Positions 17,302 to 27,544 of a stretch of 64,000 nucleotides of DNA are shown here, piece after piece. The first letter of the stretch is position 1. Each line of letters begins with the position of its first letter. The position numbers and the translations under genes were made by a program. This DNA is from Pelagimonas varians (GTDB lineage: Bacteria > Pseudomonadota > Alphaproteobacteria > Rhodobacterales > Rhodobacteraceae): the NCBI RefSeq assembly GCF_003208435.1, contig NZ_QKMF01000008.1:124001-188000 (forward strand). The letters run 5' to 3'. The notes below the pieces were generated by a model. It made no database searches and was not told the origin of the DNA. It saw only the letters and a program-made list of their open reading frames with translations.

Positions 17302-18689
17302 TTCAACACCTCCTTCCAGCGGGCCACTTGGGCACGCACCTGCGCAGGCGCAGTGCCACCATAGCTGGTCCGGGAGGCGACTGATTTATGCACCGTCAGC
17401 ACGTCAAAAATACCGTCGGTGATGGCTGAATTCTGCGCCTGCATGTCTTCAAGGCTCAGATCCGGCAAGTCGCAGCCTTTGGATTCGGCCAAAGCAACAA
17501 GGGCGCCCGTCACGTGATGCGCGTCCCTAAATGGTAACCCGGTTTCGCGTACCAGCCAATCCGCAAGATCGGTTGCAGTCGAAAACCCTGCCGACGCCGC
17601 CTCTTCAAGCGAAGCGCGATTGCCGGTCATATCCTTAACCATGCCTTCCATCGCCGCCATCGCCAGCATCCAGTTGTCAGCCGCGTCAAAGACCTGCTCT
17701 TTGTCTTCTTGCATGTCTTTGGAGTAGGCAAGCGGCAGCCCCTTCATCACCATCATCAGCGCGACATTGGCCCCGAAGATGCGCCCGATTTTGGCGCGAA
17801 TCAATTCCGCAGCATCCGGGTTTTTCTTTTGCGGCATGATGGAAGAGCCGGTCGAGAACCGGTCGGACAAGGTCACAAAACGGAACTGCGCTGAGGACCA
17901 GATCACAAGTTCCTCGGCGAAACGGCTCAGATGCATAGCGCTGATTGAGGCAACTGACAGAAACTCAATTGCGAAGTCGCGCGAAGATACCGCATCCAAA
18001 GAATTTGCCATTGGCCGATCAAATCCCAGCGCTTCGGCGGTCATATGGCGGTCAATCGGAAATCCGGTGCCAGCAAGCGCCGCCGCGCCCAAAGGCGATT
18101 CGTTCATCCGGACACGCGCATCTCGGACGCGCGACAAATCGCGGGCGAACATTTCGACATAGGCCATCATGTGATGACCCCATGTCACAGGCTGTGCTGT
18201 TTGCAGATGCGTAAAGCCCGGCATGACCCAGTCGGCCCCCGCTTCTGCTTGATCAACCAAAGCAGAAATCAGGGCAAGTAGGCCCTTTTCGGCTGCATCC
18301 AACTGATCGCGCACCCACAAGCGGAAATCGGTCGCAACCTGATCGTTCCGCGACCGGCCAGTGTGTAAACGGCCTGCCGGTTCACCGATCAAGGCTTTCA
18401 AACGGGCTTCAACGTTCATATGGATGTCTTCAAGCGCCGTGGAAAATTCAAACGTTCCGCTATCGATCTCTGACAAGACCGTGAGCAAACCTTCCCGAAT
18501 GGTGTTTGCGTCGCTATCAGTAATAATGCCTTGGGCTGCCAACATGGCGGCGTGGGCCCTTGATCCGGCGATATCCTGTGCCGCCATCCGCTGATCGTAT
18601 CCGATCGAGGCGTTTATCGCCTCCATGATCGCATCCGGTCCGGCGGCAAAGCGGCCGCCCCACATCTGGTTCGAGGAAGTATCCGACAT
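17298..18689 (-). CDS. argH: Argininosuccinate lyase
   Basis: 463 aa from the ATG at 18689 ([14 protein letters not shown]), with AGGAC upstream; in-frame codons further up overlap the divergent tlpA gene and are rejected. The fumarase/aspartase-superfamily signature [12 protein letters not shown] and the [12 protein letters not shown] block are intact. It splits argininosuccinate to arginine and fumarate. The stop overlaps the lipoprotein start by 4 bp. Only 21 bp separate its start from that of tlpA. Confidence 0.97.
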   Translation of the reverse strand: MSDTSSNQMWGGRFAAGPDAIMEAINASIGYDQRMAAQDIAGSRAHAAMLAAQGIITDSDANTIREGLLTVLSEIDSGTFEFSTALEDIHMNVEARLKALIGEPAGRLHTGRSRNDQVATDFRLWVRDQLDAAEKGLLALISALVDQAEAGADWVMPGFTHLQTAQPVTWGHHMMAYVEMFARDLSRVRDARVRMNESPLGAAALAGTGFPIDRHMTAEALGFDRPMANSLDAVSSRDFAIEFLSVASISAMHLSRFAEELVIWSSAQFRFVTLSDRFSTGSSIMPQKKNPDAAELIRAKIGRIFGANVALMMVMKGLPLAYSKDMQEDKEQVFDAADNWMLAMAAMEGMVKDMTGNRASLEEAASAGFSTATDLADWLVRETGLPFRDAHHVTGALVALAESKGCDLPDLSLEDMQAQNSAITDGIFDVLTVHKSVASRTSYGGTAPAQVRAQVARWKEVLK

Positions 18690-18710
18690 GAGCTGTCCTT
18701 CGGAGGGAAT

Positions 18711-19271
18711 ATGAAAAAATTGGGTCTTGCGTTGCTCTATACTGCGACGATGGCGCTTGCAAATCCTGGCTTCGCAGATGTGGCCGCCGCCACCGCTGCT
18801 CGCGAGGGCGGAATGAAGAAACTGATCTTGCATTCAGAGCCGAAAACCCGCGACATGGCGGATTTTATGACGTTCGAAGGTGAACCTTTAAACCTGTCCG
18901 ATTGGCATGGAAAATGGATTGTGGTGAATTTTTGGGCGACTTGGTGCGCGCCCTGCCGCAAAGAAATGCCAATGCTTGCCGACCTTCAGGCCGACATGGG
19001 CAGTGATACATTCGAAGTCCTCACCATCGCCACCTCGCGCAATCCGCCGCCAGCGATGAAATCTTTCTTCGAAGATATCGGGGTCACCAACCTACCCCTG
19101 CACCGTGACCCCAAATCCTTGCTTGCACGTGGCATTGGCGTTTTGGGTCTGCCTGCCACGGTGATCTTTGACCCGGATGGCAATGAAGTTGGCCGTATGA
19201 CAGGGGATGCTGATTGGTCATCGGACAGCGCCAAAGCGGTTTTGAATGCTTTGATGGGCGCGGAAGGGTAA
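18711..19271 (+). CDS. TlpA-family periplasmic thiol:disulfide reductase
   Basis: 186 aa with a signal peptide or N-terminal anchor ([19 protein letters not shown]). The thioredoxin fold carries the CxxC site in [13 protein letters not shown] (Cys about 80 and 83) and a cis-Pro in [14 protein letters not shown]. TlpA/CcmG-like proteins keep thiols reduced in the periplasm, for example for cytochrome c or copper-site assembly; both are relevant to the nir cluster but the partner is not shown. A GGAGGG site is 5 bp before the ATG. Confidence 0.92.
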   Translation: MKKLGLALLYTATMALANPGFADVAAATAAREGGMKKLILHSEPKTRDMADFMTFEGEPLNLSDWHGKWIVVNFWATWCAPCRKEMPMLADLQADMGSDTFEVLTIATSRNPPPAMKSFFEDIGVTNLPLHRDPKSLLARGIGVLGLPATVIFDPDGNEVGRMTGDADWSSDSAKAVLNALMGAEG

Positions 19272-19305
19272 ACCGCGCCCAAACCTGGGCGAAGCTAGCT
19301 CAAAA

Positions 19306-19333
19306 AAAGGGACGGGAAATTTCCCGTCTCTTT
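19306..19333. terminator. Bidirectional intrinsic terminator between tlpA and the extensin-like gene
   Basis: A 14-bp stem AAAGGGACGGGAAA / TTTCCCGTCTCTTT (one G-U pair) with A-run upstream and T-run downstream; it serves convergent genes on both strands. Confidence 0.8.
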
Positions 19334-19355
19334 GCTTCTCGGGCTGTAGCTTGAA

Positions 19356-20018
19356 CTATCTACAATACGACCCGCCGCGATGGTTGGCGGTGTCGAAATG
19401 GAAGTGATCCTTGTGGTGGCGGTCCGAATTGGGGCCAAGAACAGTCCCGAAGGGACCACAGGCAGCCGCGTGCATCTTGCCCAGCGCTTTGCCCTTTTTG
19501 CCTTTGCCCCAGTCGTTTAGCACAGAGATTTCGGACCCGTCAGCCAATTGAACGGCCGCAATGTCTATGGCTTTACCCCGTCCGTGTTCCGAAATTTTGG
19601 CTCCGGGCTGGTTATTGCGCGTCCGGCAGGCATAATGCGCGACAACGCGAAGCCCCGACAATCCGCCACCTTGCTTGCCGACCGCAGGCTGAGCACCGGT
19701 TTGCACCCAGTCTTTCAGCGCTTTGGCTGTTTCGCAGTTGATTGTTGCAGTCTGGCTTAACTCAATACCAGCAACCGATTGCAGACGAACTGCATTTTCC
19801 AAGCCGCATCCCGAAATACGGCCCGGCACATTGCCAACCACTTCGCCAACCAAATAAGGATCACCGCACAGGCCGCCGCCTTCCGGCACGTCACTGTCTG
19901 AAAACGCCTTGGTCATCAACTTGCGAACGCCCGACTTCTCGCCCGCCGCTTTGTCACGTCCACCGCCGCAAGCGCCCAACGCCAGCAACACACATCCAAC
20001 AACTACCCAATTTTTCAA
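19356..20018 (-). CDS. Extensin-like C-terminal domain lipoprotein
   Basis: 220 aa. N-terminal lipobox ALGACGGG (Cys17) marks a lipoprotein. The domain carries CETAKALKDWV, HYACRTRNN, EHGRGKAIDIA and DRHHKDHFHFD, typical of the extensin-like family (PF06904) and related to D-Ala-D-Ala/VanY-type metallopeptidases (the HGxGxAID and HxDHFHFD histidines). Likely a peptidoglycan-active envelope enzyme. Its stop region is just after the bidirectional terminator and its start overlaps the tyrC stop by 4 bp. Confidence 0.88.
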   Translation of the reverse strand: MKNWVVVGCVLLALGACGGGRDKAAGEKSGVRKLMTKAFSDSDVPEGGGLCGDPYLVGEVVGNVPGRISGCGLENAVRLQSVAGIELSQTATINCETAKALKDWVQTGAQPAVGKQGGGLSGLRVVAHYACRTRNNQPGAKISEHGRGKAIDIAAVQLADGSEISVLNDWGKGKKGKALGKMHAAACGPFGTVLGPNSDRHHKDHFHFDTANHRGGSYCR

Positions 20019-20935
20019 CGGTCTACCTTTGCGCGGCCAAAGTCTGGAGCATCAGTATCCTGACCTGCCTCCAAAATGCCACGCCGGATAGCCCGTGTAT
20101 GGGTGAAATAGGCATGAAGCTGCTCACCGTCGCCAGTGCGGATCGCCCGCTGCAGCGCAAAAAGCTCTTCGGTAAAGCGGCCCAAAATTTCAATTGTGGC
20201 GTCTTTGTTCGTTAAAAACACATCGCGCCACATGACTGGATCGCTGGCGGCAATACGGGTGAAATCACGAAAACCTGCCGCAGAAAACTTGATGACTTCG
20301 TTGTCGGACACCCGTTGCAGGTCATCGGCGACCCCAACCATCGTATAGGCAATCAAATGTGGGATATGGCTGACAACGGCGCAGACCATATCGTGATGCT
20401 CTGCATCCATCCGTTCGGTATTTGCACCAAGCGCTTGCCAATAGGTTTCAACGCGGACAATCACATCTTCATCACAGTCGTCGTCGGGCACAATAAGGCA
20501 CCAACGATTGTCAAACAGCGATGCAAAACCGGAATCCGGCCCTGAATGTTCGGTCCCGGCCATCGGATGGGTCGGCACAAAATGCACCCCCTCCGGCAAA
20601 TGCGGGGTGATCACGTCAATCACCGTGCGCTTGACGGAGCCGACTTCGGACACCGTGGCACCGGGTTTTATATGCGGGGCAATCGTTTGCATGACAGGCC
20701 CCATCGCACCGACGGGCACCGCCAAAACGATAAGATCAGCGTCTTTGACAGCCTCTTCGGCGCTGTCAAAAACGGTATCACACAGCCCAAGCTTACGTGC
20801 CGTATTACGGGTTTTTTCAGAACGGGCATATCCGGTGACATGACAATCCATCCCGGACCGTTTCATTGCCCAAAACATCGACGAGGCAATCAGCCCAAGG
20901 CCAATTAACGCAACACGTTTGTAAGGCGCGCTCAT
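20015..20935 (-). CDS. tyrC: Prephenate/arogenate dehydrogenase
   Basis: 306 aa. N-terminal Rossmann motif [10 protein letters not shown] (residues 10-19), then [11 protein letters not shown] and the catalytic-histidine block [14 protein letters not shown]. It makes the tyrosine precursor 4-hydroxyphenylpyruvate or tyrosine from prephenate or arogenate with NAD. Its start codon overlaps the hisC stop (ATGA), so it is co-transcribed with hisC, an arrangement common in alphaproteobacteria. The tyrC versus tyrA name depends on substrate, which the sequence does not settle. Confidence 0.9.
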   Translation of the reverse strand: MSAPYKRVALIGLGLIASSMFWAMKRSGMDCHVTGYARSEKTRNTARKLGLCDTVFDSAEEAVKDADLIVLAVPVGAMGPVMQTIAPHIKPGATVSEVGSVKRTVIDVITPHLPEGVHFVPTHPMAGTEHSGPDSGFASLFDNRWCLIVPDDDCDEDVIVRVETYWQALGANTERMDAEHHDMVCAVVSHIPHLIAYTMVGVADDLQRVSDNEVIKFSAAGFRDFTRIAASDPVMWRDVFLTNKDATIEILGRFTEELFALQRAIRTGDGEQLHAYFTHTRAIRRGILEAGQDTDAPDFGRAKVDR

Positions 20936-22017
20936 CTTGCGCCTGCCTTAAATTGCCCCACGGCATGTGCAACCTGACGGCAAGCCGGTTCATCCCCGAC
21001 GGTGATCCGCAGGCAGTTGGGCAATTTGTAACCCGCAACCTGACGCACAATCAGACCCTGCTTTTGAAGGTAGGCATCACAAGCCTTTGCTTCATCCGGA
21101 TTTCCAAATCGCGCTAAAACAAAGTTGGCTGTCGAGGTATCGCATGGAACGCCATGCTCTGCCAAAGCTTCAGAGAGCCACGCGCGCAAACGGCTGTTTT
21201 CATTGCGGCATTTTTCGGCATATGCGGTATCGCGCACGGATGCCTCGGCGGCAGCCAAGGCGGTATTGGACACGTTGAAAGGCCCGCGCACACGGTTCAA
21301 AACATCAATCACATCGCGCGGGGCATAGCCCCAACCTATCCGCAAACCGCCAAGGCCGTATAGCTTGGAAAACGTGCGGGTCATCACGACATTGTCGCGC
21401 ATTTCGACCAATTTGGCTCCGCCATCATAGCCCTCGACGTATTCTGCATAGGCACCATCCAAAACCAGCAATGCCTGTTCGGGAATACCTTCAGCCAGAC
21501 GTTCGATTTCAGCCATGCCGATCATGGTGCCGGTGGGGTTATTGGGGTTTGCGATAAACACCAGCTTGGTGTGCTCCGTGCACCCTTCAAGAATCGCATC
21601 AACGTCTGTGATCCGGTCACGCTCTCGCACTTCAACCGGAGTCGCACCCGATGCAAGTGCGCAGATCCGGTACATGGCAAAGCCGTGTTCTGTATAGACT
21701 ATTTCTGCGCCGGGGCCGCCGTAAGCTTGGCACAAGAAGGTAATAATTTCATCCGAACCCGCGCCGCAAATGATATTGTCAGCCTTCAGCCCGTGCACCT
21801 CGGCCAAGGCCGTGCGCAGTTCGATATGGTCGGATGACGGATAGCGATGCAAGTCATGCACACAGCGTTTAACAGCCTCTTGTGCAGCAGGGCTGGGCCC
21901 GAACGGATTTTCGTTCGAGCTGAGCTTGATCACATTCGAGACCCCATCAAGGTGCGCTTTGCCCCCGACATAGAGGTCAATGTCCATGATACCGGGTTTT
22001 GCTTCGATCTTGGGCAT
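20932..22017 (-). CDS. hisC: Histidinol-phosphate aminotransferase
   Basis: 361 aa, class-I/II PLP aminotransferase. [12 protein letters not shown] near the N terminus, the cofactor lysine in [20 protein letters not shown], and ANPNNPTG are all present. It acts in histidine synthesis and, coupled to tyrC, probably also in aromatic amino acid transamination. The ATG at 22017 follows GGAGACGG-type sequence. Confidence 0.93.
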   Translation of the reverse strand: MPKIEAKPGIMDIDLYVGGKAHLDGVSNVIKLSSNENPFGPSPAAQEAVKRCVHDLHRYPSSDHIELRTALAEVHGLKADNIICGAGSDEIITFLCQAYGGPGAEIVYTEHGFAMYRICALASGATPVEVRERDRITDVDAILEGCTEHTKLVFIANPNNPTGTMIGMAEIERLAEGIPEQALLVLDGAYAEYVEGYDGGAKLVEMRDNVVMTRTFSKLYGLGGLRIGWGYAPRDVIDVLNRVRGPFNVSNTALAAAEASVRDTAYAEKCRNENSRLRAWLSEALAEHGVPCDTSTANFVLARFGNPDEAKACDAYLQKQGLIVRQVAGYKLPNCLRITVGDEPACRQVAHAVGQFKAGAR

Positions 22018-22130
22018 GTCCGTCTCCTATCGAAGACGTGCTTACCCGCGCCGGCCCGCCGTGAAAAGCGGCAAAGCCACACACCCGTTCTGCGATGCTG
22101 GACTATGACCAAAATGCACGGGGCATTAGA

Positions 22131-23423
22131 TCAAACGACAACATCCATCGCCTTCTGATCACCGACGCCAAACACCCGTTTATAGCGCGCAATTTCGCTG
22201 GCTGGCCCCATCGCCTTGTTCGGATTGTCGGACAGTTTCACCGTCGGACGGCCATTCGCCTTGATCGCTTTGCACACCAAACTAAACGGAGCCAAGCCGT
22301 CGTCAGGCGCAAGGCCGCGAAAATCATTGGTCAACAAAGTGCCCCAACCAAAAGAGACCCGAACCCGGCCAGCAAACTGGTTGTACAGCTCAAGGATCTT
22401 GGTTTCATCCAATCCGTCCGAAAAGATCACCAGCTTTTTCGTGGGGTCCTCGCCGCGATCTTGCCACCAGCGGATCGCCACTTCGGCACCGGTTGCAGGG
22501 TCACCTGAATCAATCCGGATGCCCGTCCAGCCAGCTAAATAATCCGGAGCGTTCTTCAAAAAACCTTCGGTGCCATAGGTGTCAGGCAAGATGATGCGCA
22601 GATTGCCTTCGTGCTCTTCGTGCCAATCGGCCAAAACGTCATAGGGCGCGCGCGCCAAAGCAGCATCATCCTGTGCCAGCGCAGCATAAACCATCGGCAA
22701 TTCGTGTGCGTTGGTGCCGATTGCTTCAAGATCACGGTTCTTGGCGATCAGGCAGTTCGACGTCCCGACAAAGCTGCTGCCCAGCCCTTCCCCCATCGCC
22801 TGAACACACCAATCTTGCCACAAGAAGCTGTGGCGGCGGCGGGTTCCGAAATCTGCGATCCGCAATTCTGGGACTTTGCGTAGTTTTTCGACCTTTTCCC
22901 AAAGTTTGGTCATGGCCCGAGCGTATAAAATTTGCAGCTCGAACCTGCCCATCTCATTGAGAACCGCGCGGCCGCGCAGCTCCATCAACACCGCCAACGC
23001 CGGGATTTCCCATAACATCACTTCGGGCCAACTGCCTTCAAAGGTCAGCTCATACTGATCGCCAACCCGTTCTAGGTGATAGGCGGGCAGGCGGACGTTT
23101 TCGAACCATTCGACAAAATCCGGGCGAAACATCTGCCGCTTTCCGTAAAAGGTATTGCCCCGCAGCCAAGTGCTTTCGCCGCGGCTAAGGGACAAAGACC
23201 GGATGTGATCCAGTTGCTCACGCAGTTCGCCTTCGTCGATAAGATTGGCCAGCGGCACGCTTTTGGATCGGTTGATCAGACTAAAAGTGACTTGCGTGTC
23301 GCGATTGTTGCGAAACACCGATTGGCACATCAACAACTTGTAGAAATCCGTGTCGATCAGAGACCGGACGATCGGATCGATCTTCCATTTATGGTTCCAT
23401 ACACGGTTAGGAATATCGGTCAT
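22131..23423 (-). CDS. pncB: Nicotinate phosphoribosyltransferase
   Basis: 430 aa. The N-terminal SLIDTDFYKLLMCQSVF block, the FGTRRRHSFLWQD block and the phosphate-binding IRIDSGDPA and VIFSDGLDE motifs identify PncB. It turns nicotinate into nicotinate mononucleotide for NAD salvage. It stands alone between hisC and the Lrp regulator. Confidence 0.95.
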   Translation of the reverse strand: MTDIPNRVWNHKWKIDPIVRSLIDTDFYKLLMCQSVFRNNRDTQVTFSLINRSKSVPLANLIDEGELREQLDHIRSLSLSRGESTWLRGNTFYGKRQMFRPDFVEWFENVRLPAYHLERVGDQYELTFEGSWPEVMLWEIPALAVLMELRGRAVLNEMGRFELQILYARAMTKLWEKVEKLRKVPELRIADFGTRRRHSFLWQDWCVQAMGEGLGSSFVGTSNCLIAKNRDLEAIGTNAHELPMVYAALAQDDAALARAPYDVLADWHEEHEGNLRIILPDTYGTEGFLKNAPDYLAGWTGIRIDSGDPATGAEVAIRWWQDRGEDPTKKLVIFSDGLDETKILELYNQFAGRVRVSFGWGTLLTNDFRGLAPDDGLAPFSLVCKAIKANGRPTVKLSDNPNKAMGPASEIARYKRVFGVGDQKAMDVVV

Positions 23424-23488
23424 AAACTTGGCCCTTGCGTCAATGGCGCGCCTTAGACCATGTTTGTGCGCAGTTGTATAGGTTGTCG

Positions 23489-23959
23489 CTAAACCGGCAC
23501 TTCTGTGACGTGCTTGACCCGGCTCAATGCAAAGATCGTGTTGGTGCCCGCAACGCTGTCATGCTCCAACACCCGCCGCATCAAGATCTGCTCGAAGTCC
23601 GCCATATCCCGCACCAACAGATGCAGCAGATAGTCCCATTCCCCTGAAATCGAATAAACCTCGACGATTGTCGGCTCCAACTCCATCGCGCGTTTGAACT
23701 CGGTTCGGGCGGCGGCATTTTGCGAATTCATCCGAACCTGACAAAACACATCCATTTTGCGGCCAATGGCAGCAGGATCGACCAGACGAACCTGTGGGCC
23801 CAACACTCCGCTATCCTCAAGCGCTTTGATCCGGCGCCAACAGGTGGCTGGCGACGTGTTGGCCTGCCGCGCAAGATCAGCCATCGAGACCGACGCGTCG
23901 CGTTGCAAGAGTTCGAGGATGCGCGTGTCGAGGGTTGAAAGTTGAGGGGTTTCATTCAT
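23489..23959 (-). CDS. Lrp/AsnC family transcriptional regulator
   Basis: 156 aa. Residues 7-65 form a winged helix-turn-helix (LDTRILELLQRDASVSMADLARQ, SPATCWRRIKALEDSGVL); residues 75-150 form the RAM ligand-binding domain (VRMNSQNAAARTEF, EVYSISGEWDYLLHLLVRDM). It is divergent from the indolepyruvate oxidoreductase gene with a 135-bp gap, the normal place for a local regulator responding to an amino acid or keto acid. Confidence 0.92.
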   Translation of the reverse strand: MNETPQLSTLDTRILELLQRDASVSMADLARQANTSPATCWRRIKALEDSGVLGPQVRLVDPAAIGRKMDVFCQVRMNSQNAAARTEFKRAMELEPTIVEVYSISGEWDYLLHLLVRDMADFEQILMRRVLEHDSVAGTNTIFALSRVKHVTEVPV

Positions 23960-24094
23960 GGTTTAGATCATAGTGAACCAACCCCATCAAAATCAATCCC
24001 ATCATGAGAATATCTGAACAGACTCTTCGCCCCCAAGACGTACAATTAAAAGAGGCGTGGGCACCTTGCCCCTTGAGAAGACTTCAGAGGCATC

Positions 24095-27000
24095 ATGACA
24101 GACCAAACTCCGATCCTAAAAGACTACGAGCTAACGGACCGCTATACCAAGACCAGTGGCCGCGTGTTCTTGACAGGCACGCAGGCAATCGTTCGAATCG
24201 CATTGGATCAGGCACGGCGTGATAAGGTCGCCGGACTGGACACGCGCGGCTATGTCTCGGGCTATCGCGGATCGCCTGTCGGCGGCATTGATCTGGAAAT
24301 CGGCCGAAATGCGAAACTTGTTGCCGATGCGGGTGTTGAATTCTTGCCCGCCGTGAACGAGGAATTCGGAGCCACGCAGATGATCGGCACACAGCAGGTT
24401 GAAACAGACCCTGACAAACAGGTCGAAGCGGTGTTTGGACTTTGGTACGGCAAAGGTCCGGGGGTCGATCGGGCTGCTGATGCGCTGAAACACGGCAACG
24501 CCTACGGGTCATCTCCTAAGGGCGGAGTCTTGGTGGTTGCGGGCGATGATCACGGCTGTGTGTCGTCATCGATGCCGCACCAATCCGATGTTGCCTTTAT
24601 GAACTTTTTCATGCCGAACATTAACCCGGCCAATATCGCGGAATTCCTACCTTTTGCGGAGTGGGGCTACGCGCTCTCTCGGTTTTCCGGCATGTGGGTT
24701 GGATTCAAGGCAATTTCCGAAACCGTCGAAAGCGGCATGTCGTTTGAGCTGCCTACAGACCGTGAATTCGTGGCACCGGACTATACTGCGCCCGAAACTG
24801 GTCTTCATTACCGTTGGCCAGACCTGCCCGGTCCACAGATCGAAGAACGTATGGAGGCCAAAAAAGAGGCCGTTCTGGCCTTTGCCCGCGCCAATCCGAT
24901 TGATCGGGTGGAGTGGGGCCATTCCGATGCGCGCTTTGGCATTGTAACCACCGGCAAGGCCCATCTTGATGTGCTAGAGGCGTTGCGTTTGCTTGGCATT
25001 GATCAGGCGCAAGCCTGTGATCTGGGGTTGGACATCTACAAGGTCGGCATGGTTTGGCCCCTAGAAGATGTTGGCGCATTGCAGTTTGCCAGCGGCAAGC
25101 AAGAACTGTTGGTCATCGAAGAAAAGCGCGGCATCATCGAAAGCCAGCTCAAAGAATACTTCTACGATTTCCCCGGTCAAAAACCGCAGCGCATGGTTGG
25201 CAAACGGGATGAAAACGGCACCCGCCTGATCCCTTGGACCCATGAATTGGGGGCCGTGATGCTGGCTAAAATTATCGCGGCTCGGCTCGATTTGAATTTC
25301 GGACTTGAGCTGTCAACCAAAGCCAACGCCATCGTTCCCGCCCCGAACTTGATCACAGTAGACGGTGCTACGCGCACGCCCTATTTTTGCTCTGGCTGCC
25401 CGCATAACACCTCAACCAAAGTGCCGGAAGGCAGTCAGGCCATGGCCGGAATCGGCTGCCATTTTATGGCCAGCTGGATGGACCGAAACACCACATCTCT
25501 AATCCAGATGGGCGGCGAAGGGGTAAATTGGGTGGCGCGGTCAAAGTTTAATGGAAACAAGCACGTATTCCAGAATTTGGGCGAAGGAACCTACTACCAT
25601 TCGGGATCACTGGCTGTTCGGCAGGCCATCGCTGCGGGCACCAACATCACCTATAAAATCCTGTTCAACGATGCCGTGGCCATGACTGGTGGTCAAACTG
25701 TCGACGGGCCAATCGAGGTCACCTCCATTGCCAAATCCATGGTCGCCGAAGGGGCAGTCAAAGTTGTTGTTGTGTCCGACGTGCCGGAACAGTTTTCCAA
25801 ATCCGATTTTCCGGACGGTGTCGAAATCCTTCACCGTTCGGAAATGGACCGGATACAACGCCAGCTGCGGGAAATTCCGGGCACTACAATCTTGATTTAC
25901 CAACAAACCTGCGCCACAGAAAAACGCCGGCTTCGCAAGCGCGGCAAGCTGGAAGATCCTAAAAAATTCGCCGTTATCAACCCGTTGGTTTGCGAAGGGT
26001 GCGGCGATTGCGGCGTGGAATCCAACTGCCTGAGTATTGAGCCACTGGAAACCGAATTTGGCCGCAAGCGCCGGATCAACCTCAATTCGTGCAACAAGGA
26101 TTTCACCTGCGTCAACGGGTTCTGCCCCAGCTTTGTCACCGTCGAAGGCGGAACGCTTAAGAAGCCCAGTGCCGAAGGCAAAAAGGTGGAATTTGACAGA
26201 CTAAAAACGCAGCTGACAGCACCGGTACTACCTAGTCTCGACACCCCCTTTGACATCTTGGTGACAGGCGTGGGCGGCACCGGTGTTGTCACCGTCGGCC
26301 AGCTGATCGCTATGGCGGCAAATCTGGAAGGCAAAGGTGCCAGTGTCCTTGATTTCATGGGGTTTGCGCAGAAATTCGGGCCGGTTCTGTCCTACATTCG
26401 CATGGGAAACACCGAAGCCGAGGTGAATCAGGCCCGTATTGAACCCAGCTCGGCTAACGCGCTGATTGGCTGCGATTTGGTTGTCAGTTCATCCCCGAAA
26501 GCGTCCGCCACCTATCGCAAGGGACACACGCGGGCGGTGGTCAACACCGCCTTGATGCCAACCGGCGATTTTACCCGCAACCGCGATACCGATTTGCGCG
26601 CTTCTGATCGGGTAAACCGCATTGCCGACGGAGTGGATGCCGCATCGCTTCGGTCGCTAGATGCCAACGCGCTGTCACAGGCCCTGATGGGGGATACGGT
26701 CTACGCCAATGTGCTGATGCTTGGCGCTGCGTGGCAGGCCGGTTTGGTGCCGCTTAGCGAAATGGCCTTGATGCGGGCAATTGACCTGAACGGCGTGAAG
26801 CCTGCGCAAAACAAGGACGCCTTCACGTGGGGCCGTATCTGTGTTGCCGCGCCCGATCAGGCCACCCAAGTTGCGGACCTACCTGAAACGCCAGTGCATT
26901 CCTTGACTGAAATGGTGTCGCGCCGTGCTGATTTCTTGACTGATTATCAAGATGCGCAATGGGCACAAGCCTATCAACAGGCGATCACCGAAGTCATGGA

Positions 27001-27526
27001 CGCAGAGCAAAAAACCATCGGTCACACCGGACCTTTGTCCGAGGCCGCTGCAAAAGGTTTGTTCAAACTAATGTCCTACAAAGACGAGTACGAAGTGGCA
27101 CGTCTGCACCTGGAGACCGGATTCCTAGAAGGCTTACAGCAGCAATTTGAGGGCGACTTCACCGTTAAACACCATCTTGCACCACCCTTGCTGAGCGGCA
27201 AACCGGATGCACGCGGACGGCCGGTTAAGCGCGCGTTTGGTCCTTGGGTACGAGTTGGCTTCAAGGGTTTGGCGCGGATGAAAACTCTGCGCGGTGGTGC
27301 CTTTGATGTTTTTGGCAAGACTGCGGAGCGCAAGATGGAACGCACCTTGATCACTGAATATCGCGACCTTTTGCAAGGCCTGACAAAAGGGCTAACCAAG
27401 GATAATCATACACAGGCTGCCCGCATAGCGGGGTTGGTGATGGATATTCGCGGCTTTGGGCCGGTCAAAGAGCAGGCTGTCCAAGAAGTGCGGACACAGA
27501 TCGCCACCGACATGGCGCAGTTCTGA
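24095..27526 (+). CDS. Fused indolepyruvate:ferredoxin oxidoreductase (IorA+IorB)
   Basis: 1143 aa. The N-terminal half holds the pyrimidine and TPP-binding domains (GYRGSPVGGIDLE, CSGCPHNTSTKVPEGSQAMAGIGCHFM, MGGEGVNWVA). A ferredoxin-like cluster motif follows (CEGCGDCGVESNCLS, CNKDFTCVNGFCP). The C-terminal third (ILVTGVGGTGVVTVGQLIAMAA) is the gamma/IorB-type domain. Aerobic alphaproteobacteria use this fused form to turn aryl-pyruvates into aryl-acetyl-CoA. Followed 18 bp later by a PaaG-like gene, it fits aromatic amino acid or phenylacetate breakdown. Regulation by the divergent Lrp protein is inferred. Confidence 0.93.
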   Translation: MTDQTPILKDYELTDRYTKTSGRVFLTGTQAIVRIALDQARRDKVAGLDTRGYVSGYRGSPVGGIDLEIGRNAKLVADAGVEFLPAVNEEFGATQMIGTQQVETDPDKQVEAVFGLWYGKGPGVDRAADALKHGNAYGSSPKGGVLVVAGDDHGCVSSSMPHQSDVAFMNFFMPNINPANIAEFLPFAEWGYALSRFSGMWVGFKAISETVESGMSFELPTDREFVAPDYTAPETGLHYRWPDLPGPQIEERMEAKKEAVLAFARANPIDRVEWGHSDARFGIVTTGKAHLDVLEALRLLGIDQAQACDLGLDIYKVGMVWPLEDVGALQFASGKQELLVIEEKRGIIESQLKEYFYDFPGQKPQRMVGKRDENGTRLIPWTHELGAVMLAKIIAARLDLNFGLELSTKANAIVPAPNLITVDGATRTPYFCSGCPHNTSTKVPEGSQAMAGIGCHFMASWMDRNTTSLIQMGGEGVNWVARSKFNGNKHVFQNLGEGTYYHSGSLAVRQAIAAGTNITYKILFNDAVAMTGGQTVDGPIEVTSIAKSMVAEGAVKVVVVSDVPEQFSKSDFPDGVEILHRSEMDRIQRQLREIPGTTILIYQQTCATEKRRLRKRGKLEDPKKFAVINPLVCEGCGDCGVESNCLSIEPLETEFGRKRRINLNSCNKDFTCVNGFCPSFVTVEGGTLKKPSAEGKKVEFDRLKTQLTAPVLPSLDTPFDILVTGVGGTGVVTVGQLIAMAANLEGKGASVLDFMGFAQKFGPVLSYIRMGNTEAEVNQARIEPSSANALIGCDLVVSSSPKASATYRKGHTRAVVNTALMPTGDFTRNRDTDLRASDRVNRIADGVDAASLRSLDANALSQALMGDTVYANVLMLGAAWQAGLVPLSEMALMRAIDLNGVKPAQNKDAFTWGRICVAAPDQATQVADLPETPVHSLTEMVSRRADFLTDYQDAQWAQAYQQAITEVMDAEQKTIGHTGPLSEAAAKGLFKLMSYKDEYEVARLHLETGFLEGLQQQFEGDFTVKHHLAPPLLSGKPDARGRPVKRAFGPWVRVGFKGLARMKTLRGGAFDVFGKTAERKMERTLITEYRDLLQGLTKGLTKDNHTQAARIAGLVMDIRGFGPVKEQAVQEVRTQIATDMAQF

Positions 27527-27544
27527 GGCATTTGAGGGGGAAAC

